Shown here one piece after another: positions 41,851 to 50,536 of a DNA stretch of 64,000 nt. Below the pieces are notes generated by a model. That model worked only from the letters and a program-made list of their open reading frames with translations. It was not told where the DNA came from and searched no databases. The translations under genes were made by a program, and so were the position numbers. Source of the DNA: Falsiroseomonas frigidaquae (GTDB lineage Bacteria; Pseudomonadota; Alphaproteobacteria; Acetobacterales; Acetobacteraceae); NCBI RefSeq assembly GCF_012163145.1, contig NZ_JAAVTX010000006.1:434001-498000 (forward strand), read 5' to 3'. Every line of letters begins with the position of its first letter. Within the stretch, counting starts at the first letter, position 1.

Positions 41851-42804
41851 CTACCGATCCAGATACAGCGCGTGGATCGCGTGGCCGAGCTCGATGTTGC
41901 GGTCGATCTGCGCCGTCAGCCAGTCATGCAGGCCCTCCGCCAGGATGTCCGGCATGTGGCCCCGCGTCAGGCGGTCCTGGATCTCGCCGGCGATGCGCTG
42001 CGGGTCGCCGCGCCGTCCGCCGGTGGCGGTGGCAATGCCTTCCAGCACGCGCTGCACCCGCGCATGGCAGGAGATCAGCGATCGCGGCAGTTCCTGCCGC
42101 ATCACCAGCAGTTCCGCCACAAGGTCCGGCCGCAGCCGCGTGTGGTACAGCCACTGGAACGACCGCAACGCGGAGACGGAGCGCAGCAGCGCCTGCCACT
42201 GCGCATAGGCCACGGCACCTTCGCTGTCGGGGCCACTCAGCGCGCGATGCTTCGAATCCAGCAGGCGGGCGGTGTTGTCCGCGCGTTCCAGCATCACGCC
42301 GAGATGCACGAACAGCCAGCCCTCGTCGCGCAGCATGGTGTCCGCCGCCGCGCCGTTGAACAGATGCGCACGGGCGCGGACCCAGTCGAGGAAGCCCGGC
42401 AGGCGGTCCGGCTCCGTCGCGGTAGGGGCCAGCAGGCGCATCTCGCGCCAGGTGTCGTTCAACGCCTCCCACATATCCACGGTCAGCGCGGTGCGCACGG
42501 CGCGGCCATTGCCGCGGGCGGCCTCGATGCAATTGGCGATGGAGGCGCCGTTGCGCGGGTCCAGCGCCAGCCAGCGGATCACCGCCTCCCCGGTCACCGC
42601 CTGGTGGTGTTCGCGGAAGCCCGGCTCGGCGCCGGCGGCGACCAGCAGGCTGTGCCACTCATCCTCCGGCCCATCCGGATCGGCGCCTAGGCTTTCGCCC
42701 AGCCCGGCCATGCGGAGTGCCACCTGCATGCCACGCGCGATATTGCCGGCGCGTTCGGTGTAGCGGCCCATCCAGTACAGGCTGTCAGCGGTGCGGGACA
42801 GCAT
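41851..42804 (-). CDS. alpha-E domain-containing protein
   Basis: A 317-residue all-helical protein of the alpha-E (DUF403) family, recognisable from MLSRTADSLYWMGRYTERAGNIAR at the N-terminus (ERA motif) and ARLLDSKHRALSGPD further on. It is nearly always linked to circularly permuted ATP-grasp and Anbu genes, as here, and is thought to take part in forming or handling a peptide-like product. It has no signal peptide. It is separated from the ATP-grasp gene by three bases and from Anbu by two. Confidence 0.88.
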   Translation of the reverse strand: MLSRTADSLYWMGRYTERAGNIARGMQVALRMAGLGESLGADPDGPEDEWHSLLVAAGAEPGFREHHQAVTGEAVIRWLALDPRNGASIANCIEAARGNGRAVRTALTVDMWEALNDTWREMRLLAPTATEPDRLPGFLDWVRARAHLFNGAAADTMLRDEGWLFVHLGVMLERADNTARLLDSKHRALSGPDSEGAVAYAQWQALLRSVSALRSFQWLYHTRLRPDLVAELLVMRQELPRSLISCHARVQRVLEGIATATGGRRGDPQRIAGEIQDRLTRGHMPDILAEGLHDWLTAQIDRNIELGHAIHALYLDR

Positions 42805-42807
42805 GGC

Positions 42808-44316
42808 TCAGCCCCCCGACTGCGATTGGGATTGCGACTGGGACTGCATCCCTCCACCGGATTGCGACTGGGACTGCGACTGGCTGCGCGTTGGGCCGTC
42901 CTCCACCACCCAGGTATCCTTGGTGCCGCCCCCCTGGGACGAATTCACCACCAGCGATCCCGCCCGCAGCGCCACGCGGGTCAGCCCGCCGGGCACGATC
43001 CGCACCTCCTTCCCCGTCAGCACATAGGGCCGCAGGTCCACATGGCGCGGCGCGATCTCCTCACCGGCCAGGCAGGGCACGGTGGACAGCGCCAGCGTCG
43101 GCTGGGCGATGTAATCCGCCGGCCGTTCCAGGATGCGGCGGGTGAATTCGGCGCGCTGTTCCGCCGTGCTGTGCGGGCCGATCAGCATGCCGTAGCCGCC
43201 CGAGCCCCGCGCCAGCTTCACCACGAGGTCGGCGATATTGGCCAGCACGTAGGCGCGGTCTTCCTCCCGTTCGCACAGGAAGGTCGGCACGTTCTGCAGC
43301 AGCGGCGTCTCGCCGAGGTAGAAGCGGATCATCTCCGGCACGAAGGGGTAGATCGCCTTGTCATCGGCGATGCCCGCACCCGGCGCATTGGCCAGCGTGA
43401 CATTGCCGGCGCGGTAGGCGGCGAAGATGCCGGGCACGCCAAGCATGCTGTCGGCGCGGAACACCTTCGGGTCCAGGTAGTCGTCATCGACGCGGCGATA
43501 CAGCACATCCACCCGCTTCGGTCCGGCGGTGGTGCGCATGAAGACGATGTCGTCCTGCACGAACAGGTCGGCGCCCTCCACCACCTCCACGCCCATCTCA
43601 TCGGCCAGGAAGCAATGCTCGTAATAGGCGCTGTTGAAATGGCCGGGGGTGAGGATGGCGACGCTCGGCTCGCCCTTGCAATTCGGGGGCGCCGCGTCCT
43701 TCAGCGTCTCCAGCAGGTCTTCCGCATAATGGCTGACCGGCGCCAGGCGATGGCTGGAGCAGAGCGACGGGAACAGCCGCAGCATCGCCTCCCGATTCTC
43801 CAGCATGTAGGAGACGCCGGAGGGGGTGCGGCAATTATCCTCCAGCACGTAGAAGTCGTTCGCATCGGTGCGCACCAGGTCGATGCCGGAGATATGGCTG
43901 TAGATGCCGCCGGGCGGCCGGAAGCCCTGCATCTGCGGGCAATAGGCCTCGTTCTCCAGCACAAGGGCGCGCGGGATCAGCCCGGCGGCCAGGATTTCCT
44001 GCTTCCCGTAGACATCCGCCATGAACATGTTCAGCGCCTTCACGCGCTGGGTCAGGCCCAGCGACAGGCGGTTCCATTCGCTACGGGCCAGGATGCGGGG
44101 AATGACGTCGAAGGGGATCAGCCGTTCCGGGTCACCGCCTTCGCCATACACCGCGAAGGTGATGCCGACGCGGCGGAACAGCGCCTCCGCCTCCGCCCGT
44201 TTCGAGGCCAAGGCCTCCAGCCCATGCGCCTGTAGCCAGGCGGCGATGCCGGCATAGGCAGGGCGCACCGCGCCATCTTCATGCATCTCGTCGAAAGCGC
44301 GGCCGATTTCGGTCAC
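42808..44316 (-). CDS. circularly permuted ATP-grasp protein with Ser-Gln repeat tail
   Basis: A 502-residue DUF404/DUF407-type ATP-grasp ligase, predicted to form an amide or peptide bond with ATP. FDEMHEDGAVRPAYAG near the start, FRPPGGIYSHISGIDLVRT, YVLEDNCRTPSGVSYMLEN, VKLARGSGGYGMLIGP and TLALSTVPCLAGEEIAPRHVDLRPYVLTG are family landmarks. After the usual end (WVVEDGP) it has an extra tail of two Ser-Gln blocks split by GGGM. The start is GTG 44316, with weak AAGG upstream; ATG 44286 is an alternative. It is the first gene of the Anbu operon. Confidence 0.87.
   Translation of the reverse strand: MTEIGRAFDEMHEDGAVRPAYAGIAAWLQAHGLEALASKRAEAEALFRRVGITFAVYGEGGDPERLIPFDVIPRILARSEWNRLSLGLTQRVKALNMFMADVYGKQEILAAGLIPRALVLENEAYCPQMQGFRPPGGIYSHISGIDLVRTDANDFYVLEDNCRTPSGVSYMLENREAMLRLFPSLCSSHRLAPVSHYAEDLLETLKDAAPPNCKGEPSVAILTPGHFNSAYYEHCFLADEMGVEVVEGADLFVQDDIVFMRTTAGPKRVDVLYRRVDDDYLDPKVFRADSMLGVPGIFAAYRAGNVTLANAPGAGIADDKAIYPFVPEMIRFYLGETPLLQNVPTFLCEREEDRAYVLANIADLVVKLARGSGGYGMLIGPHSTAEQRAEFTRRILERPADYIAQPTLALSTVPCLAGEEIAPRHVDLRPYVLTGKEVRIVPGGLTRVALRAGSLVVNSSQGGGTKDTWVVEDGPTRSQSQSQSQSGGGMQSQSQSQSQSGG
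42817..42885 (-). repeat. Ser-Gln-encoding tandem repeat
   Basis: Degenerate six-base units (TCG/TCC CAG/CAA on the coding strand) encode S(QS)4 and (QS)5, separated by GGGM. It is at the 3' end of the ATP-grasp gene. Codon choice alternates between units, so it is not a pure microsatellite, but slippage could change the tail length in frame. Confidence 0.75.
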
Positions 44317-44394
44317 CTTGAGAGTCCAGCATTCCCAATCTTCATCCAGACCTTGGGCGAAATGGAGACGCCTGGGAAGGGGCGCGCCGCCGCG

Positions 44395-45135
44395 CTATCC
44401 GGCGGCGGGACCGGGCCTGCCTGCCGCATGGGCGGGCGCTGCACCGGCTGGATGCAGCGCCACCTCCCGGATCAGCTTGGCGCGCATGGCGCGGGCGAAG
44501 TCCCGCCGGTCCTCCGCCCGCAGCACGAAGGCGCCGGGCCCGCCTATCACATCCCGCTCATACAACGCCGCAAGGCGGCCATCGCGCCAGGATGAGGCGG
44601 CCTCGATCGCCAACCCGTTCACCACGATGCCCTGCGCCACGGCCAGGTCGCGCGCCTCCGCCGCCGGCATCAGGCTGCGGATATCCGGCCCGTCGCCGGA
44701 GACATCGATGGTGCGATCCTCCGCCCGCCACGGCGCGGCCGCGATCAGTTGCGTGGCGTGCAGGATGGCGTCGCCGATGGCGTTGTAGGATTGGCGGGAT
44801 CGCGGCGCGTCGCGGAAGGCCAGCGCCGCCGCCCCCGCGCTCGCGGCATCGGAAACCCGCATCCAGTCCACCACGGTGGCGGCGCCGCCGGGGGTGCCCC
44901 ATTCAACCATGGCGACGCCGATCGCGCCGCGCGGGCGGGACCGGATGGCGCCGAGCACGGCGGGATGCGTCAGCGCCTCCGACAGCCCGTCCCGCTGCAG
45001 CGCGAATTCCGCCGCGTCGATCGAGCCCGAGGCATCCACAGCCAGCACCAACAGCAGATCCACCGCCGCGCCCTGGGCGCCGGCCGGCGCTGCCGCGAGG
45101 GCAGGCGCGGCCAGCAGGGCGCGGCGCGGGATCAT
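44395..45135 (-). CDS. DUF1194 domain-containing secreted protein (VWA-like)
   Basis: A 246-residue protein. MIPRRALLAAPALAAAPAGAQ is a signal peptide cleaved near residue 21. The mature part begins with a von Willebrand A-like strand and MIDAS motif, VDASGSID (about 33-40), later TIDVSGDGPD near 142-151. These features match DUF1194, a periplasmic family of unknown role in Alphaproteobacteria. It ends in a Pro/Ala/Gly-rich tail. The start overlaps the stop of the gamma-glutamyltransferase gene in an ATGA. Confidence 0.83.
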   Translation of the reverse strand: MIPRRALLAAPALAAAPAGAQGAAVDLLLVLAVDASGSIDAAEFALQRDGLSEALTHPAVLGAIRSRPRGAIGVAMVEWGTPGGAATVVDWMRVSDAASAGAAALAFRDAPRSRQSYNAIGDAILHATQLIAAAPWRAEDRTIDVSGDGPDIRSLMPAAEARDLAVAQGIVVNGLAIEAASSWRDGRLAALYERDVIGGPGAFVLRAEDRRDFARAMRAKLIREVALHPAGAAPAHAAGRPGPAAG

Positions 45136-46835
45136 ATTGCGATGGCGTAGGCCGGGCGGCGCGGATCGGCGCCGGCCCGCTTCAGCCCGGCCGCGACATC
45201 ATCCAGCACCACCTCGACGCTGCCGGCCAGCCAGGTGGTGCCGGGCCAGTCCTTCACCTCATGCCCCATCTCGGCCAGCTTCGCCCGCACCTCCGCCGGG
45301 ATGCGCGATTCCACCGCCAGGCGGCCGGGGAAGTACTCGTAGGGCGCGAAGGAGGAGGGGAAGGAATAGCTGGCGACGCGAGGCGCCTCGATCGCCTCCT
45401 GCACCTCCATGCCGAAATGCAGGATGTTCAGCATCACCTGCAGCATGGCCTGGATCTGCACATCGCCGCCCGGCGTGCCGAAGGGCATGGCGCCGCCATC
45501 CTTTGTCACCACCATCGCCGGATTCGGCGTCAGCCGCGGCCGCTTGCCGGGGGCGACGCCCGCCGGATGCTTCGGGTCCGGCCGGTTCTGCGAGCCTCGG
45601 CCCGAGACCACCAGGCCGGTGCCCGGGATGATCGGCACGTTCCAGGACCCGTCGGAGGGGGTGGCGCTGAAGGCATTGCCCCAGCGATCCACCACCGCGA
45701 CGTAGGAGGTATCGGCCTCCACCTTCGGCAGGTCGGCGTGCGTCGCCTCCGGCAGTGCGTTGCCGCGGCCGAGGATCGGCTCCGGCAGGCCCGGATGCGC
45801 CCGCTTCAGGTCGATGGCGGCGGCGCGGGCGGCGATATGGCCGGGGGAGAGCAGCGCCTCCAGCGGCACATCCACCATGGCGGGGTCACCGAAATGGTAT
45901 TCGCGATCCGCCAGCGCGCCCTTCAGCGCCTCCACCAGCACATGGATGTATTCGGCCGAATTGTGCGCCAGGCCGTCGAGGCCCAGGCGTTCCGCGATCA
46001 GCAGCGCCTCGGTCAGCGCGGGGCCCTGGCACCAGGGGCCGCAGGTCAGCAGCGTATGGCCACGCCAGTCCCGCGCCACGACGGGCTCGATCCGGCTGCG
46101 GAACTCGGCCATGTCATCGGCCGAGAGGAAGCCGCCCTCGGCCTGGACATAGGCGACGATCTGCCGGGCGAGGTCGCCCTTGTAGAAGGCATCATGCGCC
46201 GCCTGCAGCCCGGCCTCCCGCCCCTTCCCCGCCGCCGCGCGTTCCTGGTCCACCATGTAGGACAGGCTGCGGGCGAGGTCGGCCTGGATGAATTTCGCGC
46301 CGGGCTCCGGCACCTTGCCGCCAGGCAGGAAGATCGCGGCGTTCTGCTCCCAGGTGCGGTATTCGGCGGCATGCGCCGTGATGCTTTCCCGCAGCAGCGG
46401 GTACATGGCGTAGCCCTCGCCGGCGAAGCGGATGGCGGCGGCGGCGATCTCGCCGAAGCTCATCGTGCCGTGGCGGGACAGCGCCTGGATCCAGGCATCC
46501 GGCGCGGCGGGCACCACCATGCGGCGCACGCCGGGCGGCATCTGGCCGCCATGCTCGCGCATGAAGACATCGGGCGGCGTCGATCGCGGCCAGTGGCCGA
46601 GGCCGGCGATGCTCTCCACGGTGCCATCCGCCTTGCGGATCAGGATGGGCGCGACGCCCGCCACGCTGACCAGATCCGGCTGCAGCACGCCGAGCGCGAG
46701 GCCCGCGGCGACCCCCGCATCCACCGCATTGCCGCCGGCTTCCAGGATGGCGAAGCCGGCCGAGGCGGCCAGGTAATGCCCGGCGCTGATGGCATGGCGC
46801 GTGCCGCTGATGGTCGGGCGGCCGGGTTGGGTCAT
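45132..46835 (-). CDS. gamma-glutamyltransferase family protein
   Basis: A 567-residue Ntn-hydrolase that would self-cleave into large and small subunits. The new N-terminal Thr of the small subunit is expected in ADTSYVAVVDRWGNAFSATPSDGSW near 365-390, and TPGGDVQIQAMLQVMLNI near 455 is the conserved substrate region. N-terminal ISGTRHAISAGHYLAASAG lacks a signal peptide, as in the cytoplasmic YwrD-like branch. Substrates of that branch are gamma-glutamyl or related amide compounds, often not glutathione. The start ATG 46835 is chosen over GTG 46853 (six more residues). It is coupled to the DUF1194 gene. Confidence 0.86.
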   Translation of the reverse strand: MTQPGRPTISGTRHAISAGHYLAASAGFAILEAGGNAVDAGVAAGLALGVLQPDLVSVAGVAPILIRKADGTVESIAGLGHWPRSTPPDVFMREHGGQMPPGVRRMVVPAAPDAWIQALSRHGTMSFGEIAAAAIRFAGEGYAMYPLLRESITAHAAEYRTWEQNAAIFLPGGKVPEPGAKFIQADLARSLSYMVDQERAAAGKGREAGLQAAHDAFYKGDLARQIVAYVQAEGGFLSADDMAEFRSRIEPVVARDWRGHTLLTCGPWCQGPALTEALLIAERLGLDGLAHNSAEYIHVLVEALKGALADREYHFGDPAMVDVPLEALLSPGHIAARAAAIDLKRAHPGLPEPILGRGNALPEATHADLPKVEADTSYVAVVDRWGNAFSATPSDGSWNVPIIPGTGLVVSGRGSQNRPDPKHPAGVAPGKRPRLTPNPAMVVTKDGGAMPFGTPGGDVQIQAMLQVMLNILHFGMEVQEAIEAPRVASYSFPSSFAPYEYFPGRLAVESRIPAEVRAKLAEMGHEVKDWPGTTWLAGSVEVVLDDVAAGLKRAGADPRRPAYAIAI

Positions 46836-46892
46836 GGGGTGGGCCTCATTCACTATCGTTGTCCACAGGGTCGATGCCGGCGGGGCGCGCTG

Positions 46893-47465
46893 TCAACCAT
46901 TGCCCTGCAGCGCGGAGAGTGCCTTGAGGCAGGCCTCGAAGCCGCGCAGGTCGGACCAGCGGGCGGTTTCGGGCACCGCCTGGCGCACCAGCAGGCCGCT
47001 CGCGGCGCGGATGCCGCCATCGATCATCAGGTTGTCGGCCAGGCCGAATTCCTCCAGCGCCAGCCCCTCCGCATCCACCCAGCGGCCGGCTGCGTTGCGC
47101 TGTGCCTCGGGGCCGGTGGCGCGAAGGGTGCGGGCGGTGAAATCGGCGGGATCGTTGCTGTAGCCCAGCACCGGGCGGCCGAGGGCGCGCATGAAGCCCA
47201 ACTCATACACCGTGCCGGCATCGGCGGAGGGGCCGCGGAAGGGGGTCAGGTTCGCCACCAACGCGTCGCAGGCGCGGATATGCGCTTCGTTCCGCAGATA
47301 TATGGCGTACCACAGGTCCGGCGCCGCATCGGCGGCGGGATCGGGGCGGGGATCGGTGGGGAATACCCCCTCCATGCCATGCAGCGCGCAGAGGCGCTTC
47401 TTCTCCGCCGCCATGGCGTCGGCATCGGGCAGGAAGACATCGGGGCCGGCAAGATAGACTTTCAT
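46893..47465 (-). CDS. nucleoside 2-deoxyribosyltransferase-like protein
   Basis: A 190-residue Rossmann-like protein. MKVYLAGPDVFLPDADAMAAEK at the N-terminus, ACDALVANLTPFRGPSADAGTVYELGFM (about 84-111, with the catalytic Glu in GTVYELG) and a C-terminal LADNLMIDGGI match nucleoside 2-deoxyribosyltransferases, which exchange bases on deoxynucleosides or hydrolyse them. The family also contains hydrolases and toxin-immunity-like members, so salvage is the default guess. ATG 47465 was chosen at the family start. It is divergent from the hydrolase at 47551. Confidence 0.84.
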   Translation of the reverse strand: MKVYLAGPDVFLPDADAMAAEKKRLCALHGMEGVFPTDPRPDPAADAAPDLWYAIYLRNEAHIRACDALVANLTPFRGPSADAGTVYELGFMRALGRPVLGYSNDPADFTARTLRATGPEAQRNAAGRWVDAEGLALEEFGLADNLMIDGGIRAASGLLVRQAVPETARWSDLRGFEACLKALSALQGNG

Positions 47466-47550
47466 CCGCCCATCATGCCTGATTCGGCGGCGCTTGCGGA
47501 GGCGGTGCAGGGCTTGCGGGATGGTCCAAGGGCGCGTGCAATAGCGCGTG

Positions 47551-48357
47551 ATGGACCTCGAAGCTGAATACAATTGCCGCGCCCGCGTGCCGGAATACCC
47601 GCAGATCGTCGCCGCTTGGCTGCGCGATGCCGCCGCCTGGCGCGAATCCTGCCCGCGCGCCGAACTCGACCTGCCCTATGGGGCGCGGGAGCGGGAGCGG
47701 CTGGACCTGTTCTGGCCGGATGAAGCGGCCCGCGACGCGCCGATCACCCTGTTCATCCATGGCGGCTACTGGCAGGCGCCGGGGCGGGAACGGATTTCCT
47801 TCTGCGCGCGCGGGCTGAACCTGCAGGGCGTGGCGGTGGCCCTGCCCTCCTATGATTTATGCCCGGAGGTGCCGCTGGCCAGCATCGTGGACCAGATGCG
47901 CGCGGCGGCCGCCATGCTGTACCGCCGCCATGGCCGCCGCCTGATGGCCGGCGGCCATTCCGCCGGCGGGCACCTGGCGGCGATGCTGCTGGCCACCGAC
48001 TGGCCGGCCCTGGACCCGGCCCTGCCGCCCGGGCTGGTCCATGCCGCCATGCCGGTCTCCGGCGTCTTCGAGCTGGACCCGCTGCGCCACACCAGCATCG
48101 GCGTCGGCCTGAAGCTGGACCGCGCGGAGGCCCGCCGCCTGTCGCCACGCTTCCTGCCCAGCCCGTCCCGCCCGCTGCATTGCGTGGTCGGCGGCGCCGA
48201 AAGCCCGGAGTTCATCCGCCAGAGCCGTGACATGGCGCAGGCCTGGGGCGGCACATGGGCGGCGGAGCCAGGGGCGGACCACTTCACCATCCTCGCCCCG
48301 CTGGCGGACCCCGCCAGCGGCATGGTGGCGGTGGCGAAAAGGCTTGCCACGGCCTGA
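47551..48357 (+). CDS. alpha/beta hydrolase, arylformamidase-like
   Basis: A 268-residue cytoplasmic hydrolase. FIHGGYWQAPGR near 67-78 carries the HGGYW oxyanion motif characteristic of the kynurenine formamidase branch. The nucleophile is in AGGHSAGGHLAAM near 133-145, and the catalytic His is in GADHFTIL near 245-252. A GTG at 47548 is immediately upstream and could be the start. Family and position suggest hydrolysis of an N-formyl or acyl arylamine such as N-formylkynurenine or N-formylanthranilate. That would feed the aromatic-CoA genes downstream; the link is inferred. The importer's box and promoter begin three bases after its stop. Confidence 0.82.
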   Translation: MDLEAEYNCRARVPEYPQIVAAWLRDAAAWRESCPRAELDLPYGARERERLDLFWPDEAARDAPITLFIHGGYWQAPGRERISFCARGLNLQGVAVALPSYDLCPEVPLASIVDQMRAAAAMLYRRHGRRLMAGGHSAGGHLAAMLLATDWPALDPALPPGLVHAAMPVSGVFELDPLRHTSIGVGLKLDRAEARRLSPRFLPSPSRPLHCVVGGAESPEFIRQSRDMAQAWGGTWAAEPGADHFTILAPLADPASGMVAVAKRLATA

Positions 48358-48359
48358 TG

Positions 48360-48372
48360 CTTGAAGCCTAAA
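48360..48372 (+). promoter_or_regulatory. MarR-type operator box 1, upstream of the aromatic-type importer
   Basis: CTTGAAGCCTAAA, identical to boxes 2 and 3 near the MarR operon. Its last bases begin a possible -10 (TAAAAT, 48369-48374), the same placement seen at box 2. A weak -35 TTGCCA lies at 48344-48349 with a 19-base spacer. The binding-protein ATG is 25 bases downstream. Confidence 0.6.
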
Positions 48373-48396
48373 ATATCTCGGGAGACTGGAGGGACG

Positions 48397-49599
48397 ATGA
48401 TGAACATCCAATTCGGCCGGCGCCACGCGCTCGGCCTCGCTGGTGGCGTGGCCTTGGGGGGCCTGGCCTCACCGCTGGTGGCGCGCGCGCAGGCGGCGCC
48501 GCTGAAGATCGGCCTGGTCGCGCTGGCCACCGGCCCGGCGGCGACGCTGGGGACGCATCTGCGGGATGGTTTCCAGCTCGGCATGCGCCACCTGGACGGC
48601 AAGCTCGGCGGCCGCGCGGCGGAGGTGATCCTGATCGATGACGAGCTGCGCCCGGATGCCGCCGTCACTAAGGTCCGCGCCGCGCTGGAACGCGACAAGG
48701 TGGATTTCGTGGTCGGCGTGGTGTTCTCCAACATCCTGGCCGCGATCATGCGCCCGGTGACGGACAACCAGACCTTCCTGATCTCGACCAATGCCGGCCC
48801 CTCCCCCTTCGCCGGCCGCGGCTGTAATCCGTTCTTCTTCGCCACCTCCTACGTCAACGACCAGAACCATGCGGTGATGGGCAAGGCGGCGCAGGATGCC
48901 GGCTATGGCCGCGTCATGCTGCTGGCGCCGAACTACCAGGCGGGCCGCGATTCGGTCGCCGGCTTCAAGTCCGAATACAAGGGCACGGTGGTGGACGAGA
49001 TGTTCACGCCGCTGACCCAGATGGATTTCTCCGCCGAGCTGGCGCGCATCGCCGCGGCGCGGCCGGATGCGATCTTCACCTTCATGCCGGGTGGCCTCGG
49101 CGTGAACCTGGTGCGGCAGTATCGCCAGGCGGGCCTTGCCAATATCCCGTTCCTGTCCGCCTTCACGGTGGACGAAGCCTCCCTGCCCGCGCAGGGCGAT
49201 GCCGCCATCGGCTTCCAGACCGGCACGAGCTGGACCCCCACCCTGCCGAATGAGCGCAACGCCCGCTTCGTGCGCGATTTCGAGGGCCAGTACAGCTACG
49301 TGCCCGCCAGCTACGCCGCCCATGCCTATGACGCGTCGATGCTGCTGGACAGCGCCATCCGCAAGACCGGTGGCAACCTCGCCGACAAGGGTGCGATGCG
49401 CACCGCCATCAAGGCGGCGGATTTCCAATCCGTGCGCGGCAACTTCGCCTTCGGCGCCAACCACTTCCCGGTGCAGGATTTCTGGCTCGCCAAGGTCGTC
49501 AAGCGCGATGACGGCAAGTTCCAGACCGAGCATGTCCGCAAAGTCTATGACAACGTGACCGACCCTTTTGCGGCGCAGTGCCGCATGCCGGCCGCCTGA
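48397..49599 (+). CDS. branched-chain-amino-acid-type ABC importer, substrate-binding protein
   Basis: A 400-residue periplasmic binding protein of the LivK/AmiC/aromatic-acid family. GRRHALGLAGGVALGGLASPLVARAQA is a signal peptide with twin Arg, cleaved near residue 33. KIGLVALATGPAATLGTHLRDGFQLGM and LIDDELRPDAAVTKVRAALERDKVDFVVG are diagnostic. Two tandem ATGs (48397, 48400) follow GGAGGG. It is the first gene of a complete five-gene importer. The shared operator with the aryl-CoA operon suggests an aromatic acid ligand rather than leucine; inferred. Confidence 0.9.
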   Translation: MMNIQFGRRHALGLAGGVALGGLASPLVARAQAAPLKIGLVALATGPAATLGTHLRDGFQLGMRHLDGKLGGRAAEVILIDDELRPDAAVTKVRAALERDKVDFVVGVVFSNILAAIMRPVTDNQTFLISTNAGPSPFAGRGCNPFFFATSYVNDQNHAVMGKAAQDAGYGRVMLLAPNYQAGRDSVAGFKSEYKGTVVDEMFTPLTQMDFSAELARIAAARPDAIFTFMPGGLGVNLVRQYRQAGLANIPFLSAFTVDEASLPAQGDAAIGFQTGTSWTPTLPNERNARFVRDFEGQYSYVPASYAAHAYDASMLLDSAIRKTGGNLADKGAMRTAIKAADFQSVRGNFAFGANHFPVQDFWLAKVVKRDDGKFQTEHVRKVYDNVTDPFAAQCRMPAA

Positions 49600-49612
49600 G
49601 GATACCGGCGGG

Positions 49613-50536
49613 ATGTCGCTGACTCTGCTGCTCGTCCAGGGCCTGAACGGGCTGCAACTCGGCATCCTGCTGTTTCTCATCGCCGCAGGGCTGACGCTGG
49701 TGTTCGGGGTGATGGATTTCATCAACCTGGCGCATGGCGTGCAGTACATGGTCGGCGCCTATCTCGCCGCCTATTTCGCGGCGCAGACCGGCAGCTTCTG
49801 GGCGGCCCTCGCCCTGGCGCTGCCGGCGGCGCTGGTGGTCGGACTGGTGCTGGAATTCCTGGTGTTCCGGCATTTGTATGACCGAGACCACATGGCGCAG
49901 GTGCTGGCCACCTTCGGCGTCATCCTGATCCTGAACGACGGGGTGAAGCTGCTGTTCGGCTCCGCGCCGTTGCAGGTGCCGATGCCGGCGGCGCTGACCG
50001 GCGGCGTGCCCATCATGGACGGGCTGCTGTATCCGCACTACCGCATCGCCATCATCGCCGGCGGGCTGGCAACCGCCGCGCTGCTGTGGTGGCTGGTGGA
50101 GCGCACCAAGGTCGGCATGCTGATCCGCGCCGGGGCCACCAACGCGCCGATGGTCGCCGCACTCGGCATCGATATCCGCCGGCTGTTCATGGTGGTCTTC
50201 GGCTTCGGCGCCATGCTGGCGGGCTTCGCCGGCGTGATGGCGGCGCCGATCCTGTCCGTGGAGCCGGGCATGGGCGACAACCTGCTGATCCTCGCCTTCG
50301 TCGTCATCGTCATCGGCGGCATTGGATCGGTCCGCGGCGCCTTCCTGGCGGCGCTGCTGGTCGGCCTGGTGGAGACGCTCGGGCGGTCGATGATGCCGGA
50401 TCTGATGCGCCTGGTGCTGGACCCTTCCGCCGCGCGGCAGGTGGGTGCGGCGCTGGCCTCGATGCTGATCTACATCGCCATGGCGGCGATCCTGGCCTTC
50501 CGCCCGGCCGGCCTGTTTCCCGTGCGCGCCGCCTGA
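49613..50536 (+). CDS. ABC importer permease, LivH type
   Basis: A 307-residue inner-membrane subunit with about eight hydrophobic segments. GLNGLQLGILLFLIAAGLTLVFGVMDFINLAHG near the N-terminus and FVVIVIGGIGSVRGAFLAALLVG near 240 are LivH hallmarks. ATG 49613 follows the binding-protein stop by 13 bases. The stop overlaps the next start in TGATG. It forms half of the import channel. Confidence 0.9.
   Translation: MSLTLLLVQGLNGLQLGILLFLIAAGLTLVFGVMDFINLAHGVQYMVGAYLAAYFAAQTGSFWAALALALPAALVVGLVLEFLVFRHLYDRDHMAQVLATFGVILILNDGVKLLFGSAPLQVPMPAALTGGVPIMDGLLYPHYRIAIIAGGLATAALLWWLVERTKVGMLIRAGATNAPMVAALGIDIRRLFMVVFGFGAMLAGFAGVMAAPILSVEPGMGDNLLILAFVVIVIGGIGSVRGAFLAALLVGLVETLGRSMMPDLMRLVLDPSAARQVGAALASMLIYIAMAAILAFRPAGLFPVRAA

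Noticed and set aside
42817-42885. Short tandem repeats considered as a CRISPR-like array
   Set aside because: Units are six bases, in frame, and encode Ser-Gln; there are no spacers and no cas genes.
46862-46895. TTGACA on the minus strand at the end of the deoxyribosyltransferase gene
   Set aside because: No acceptable -10 at 16-18 bases; the nearest GATAGT is 33 bases away, so no promoter is called for the gamma-glutamyltransferase gene.
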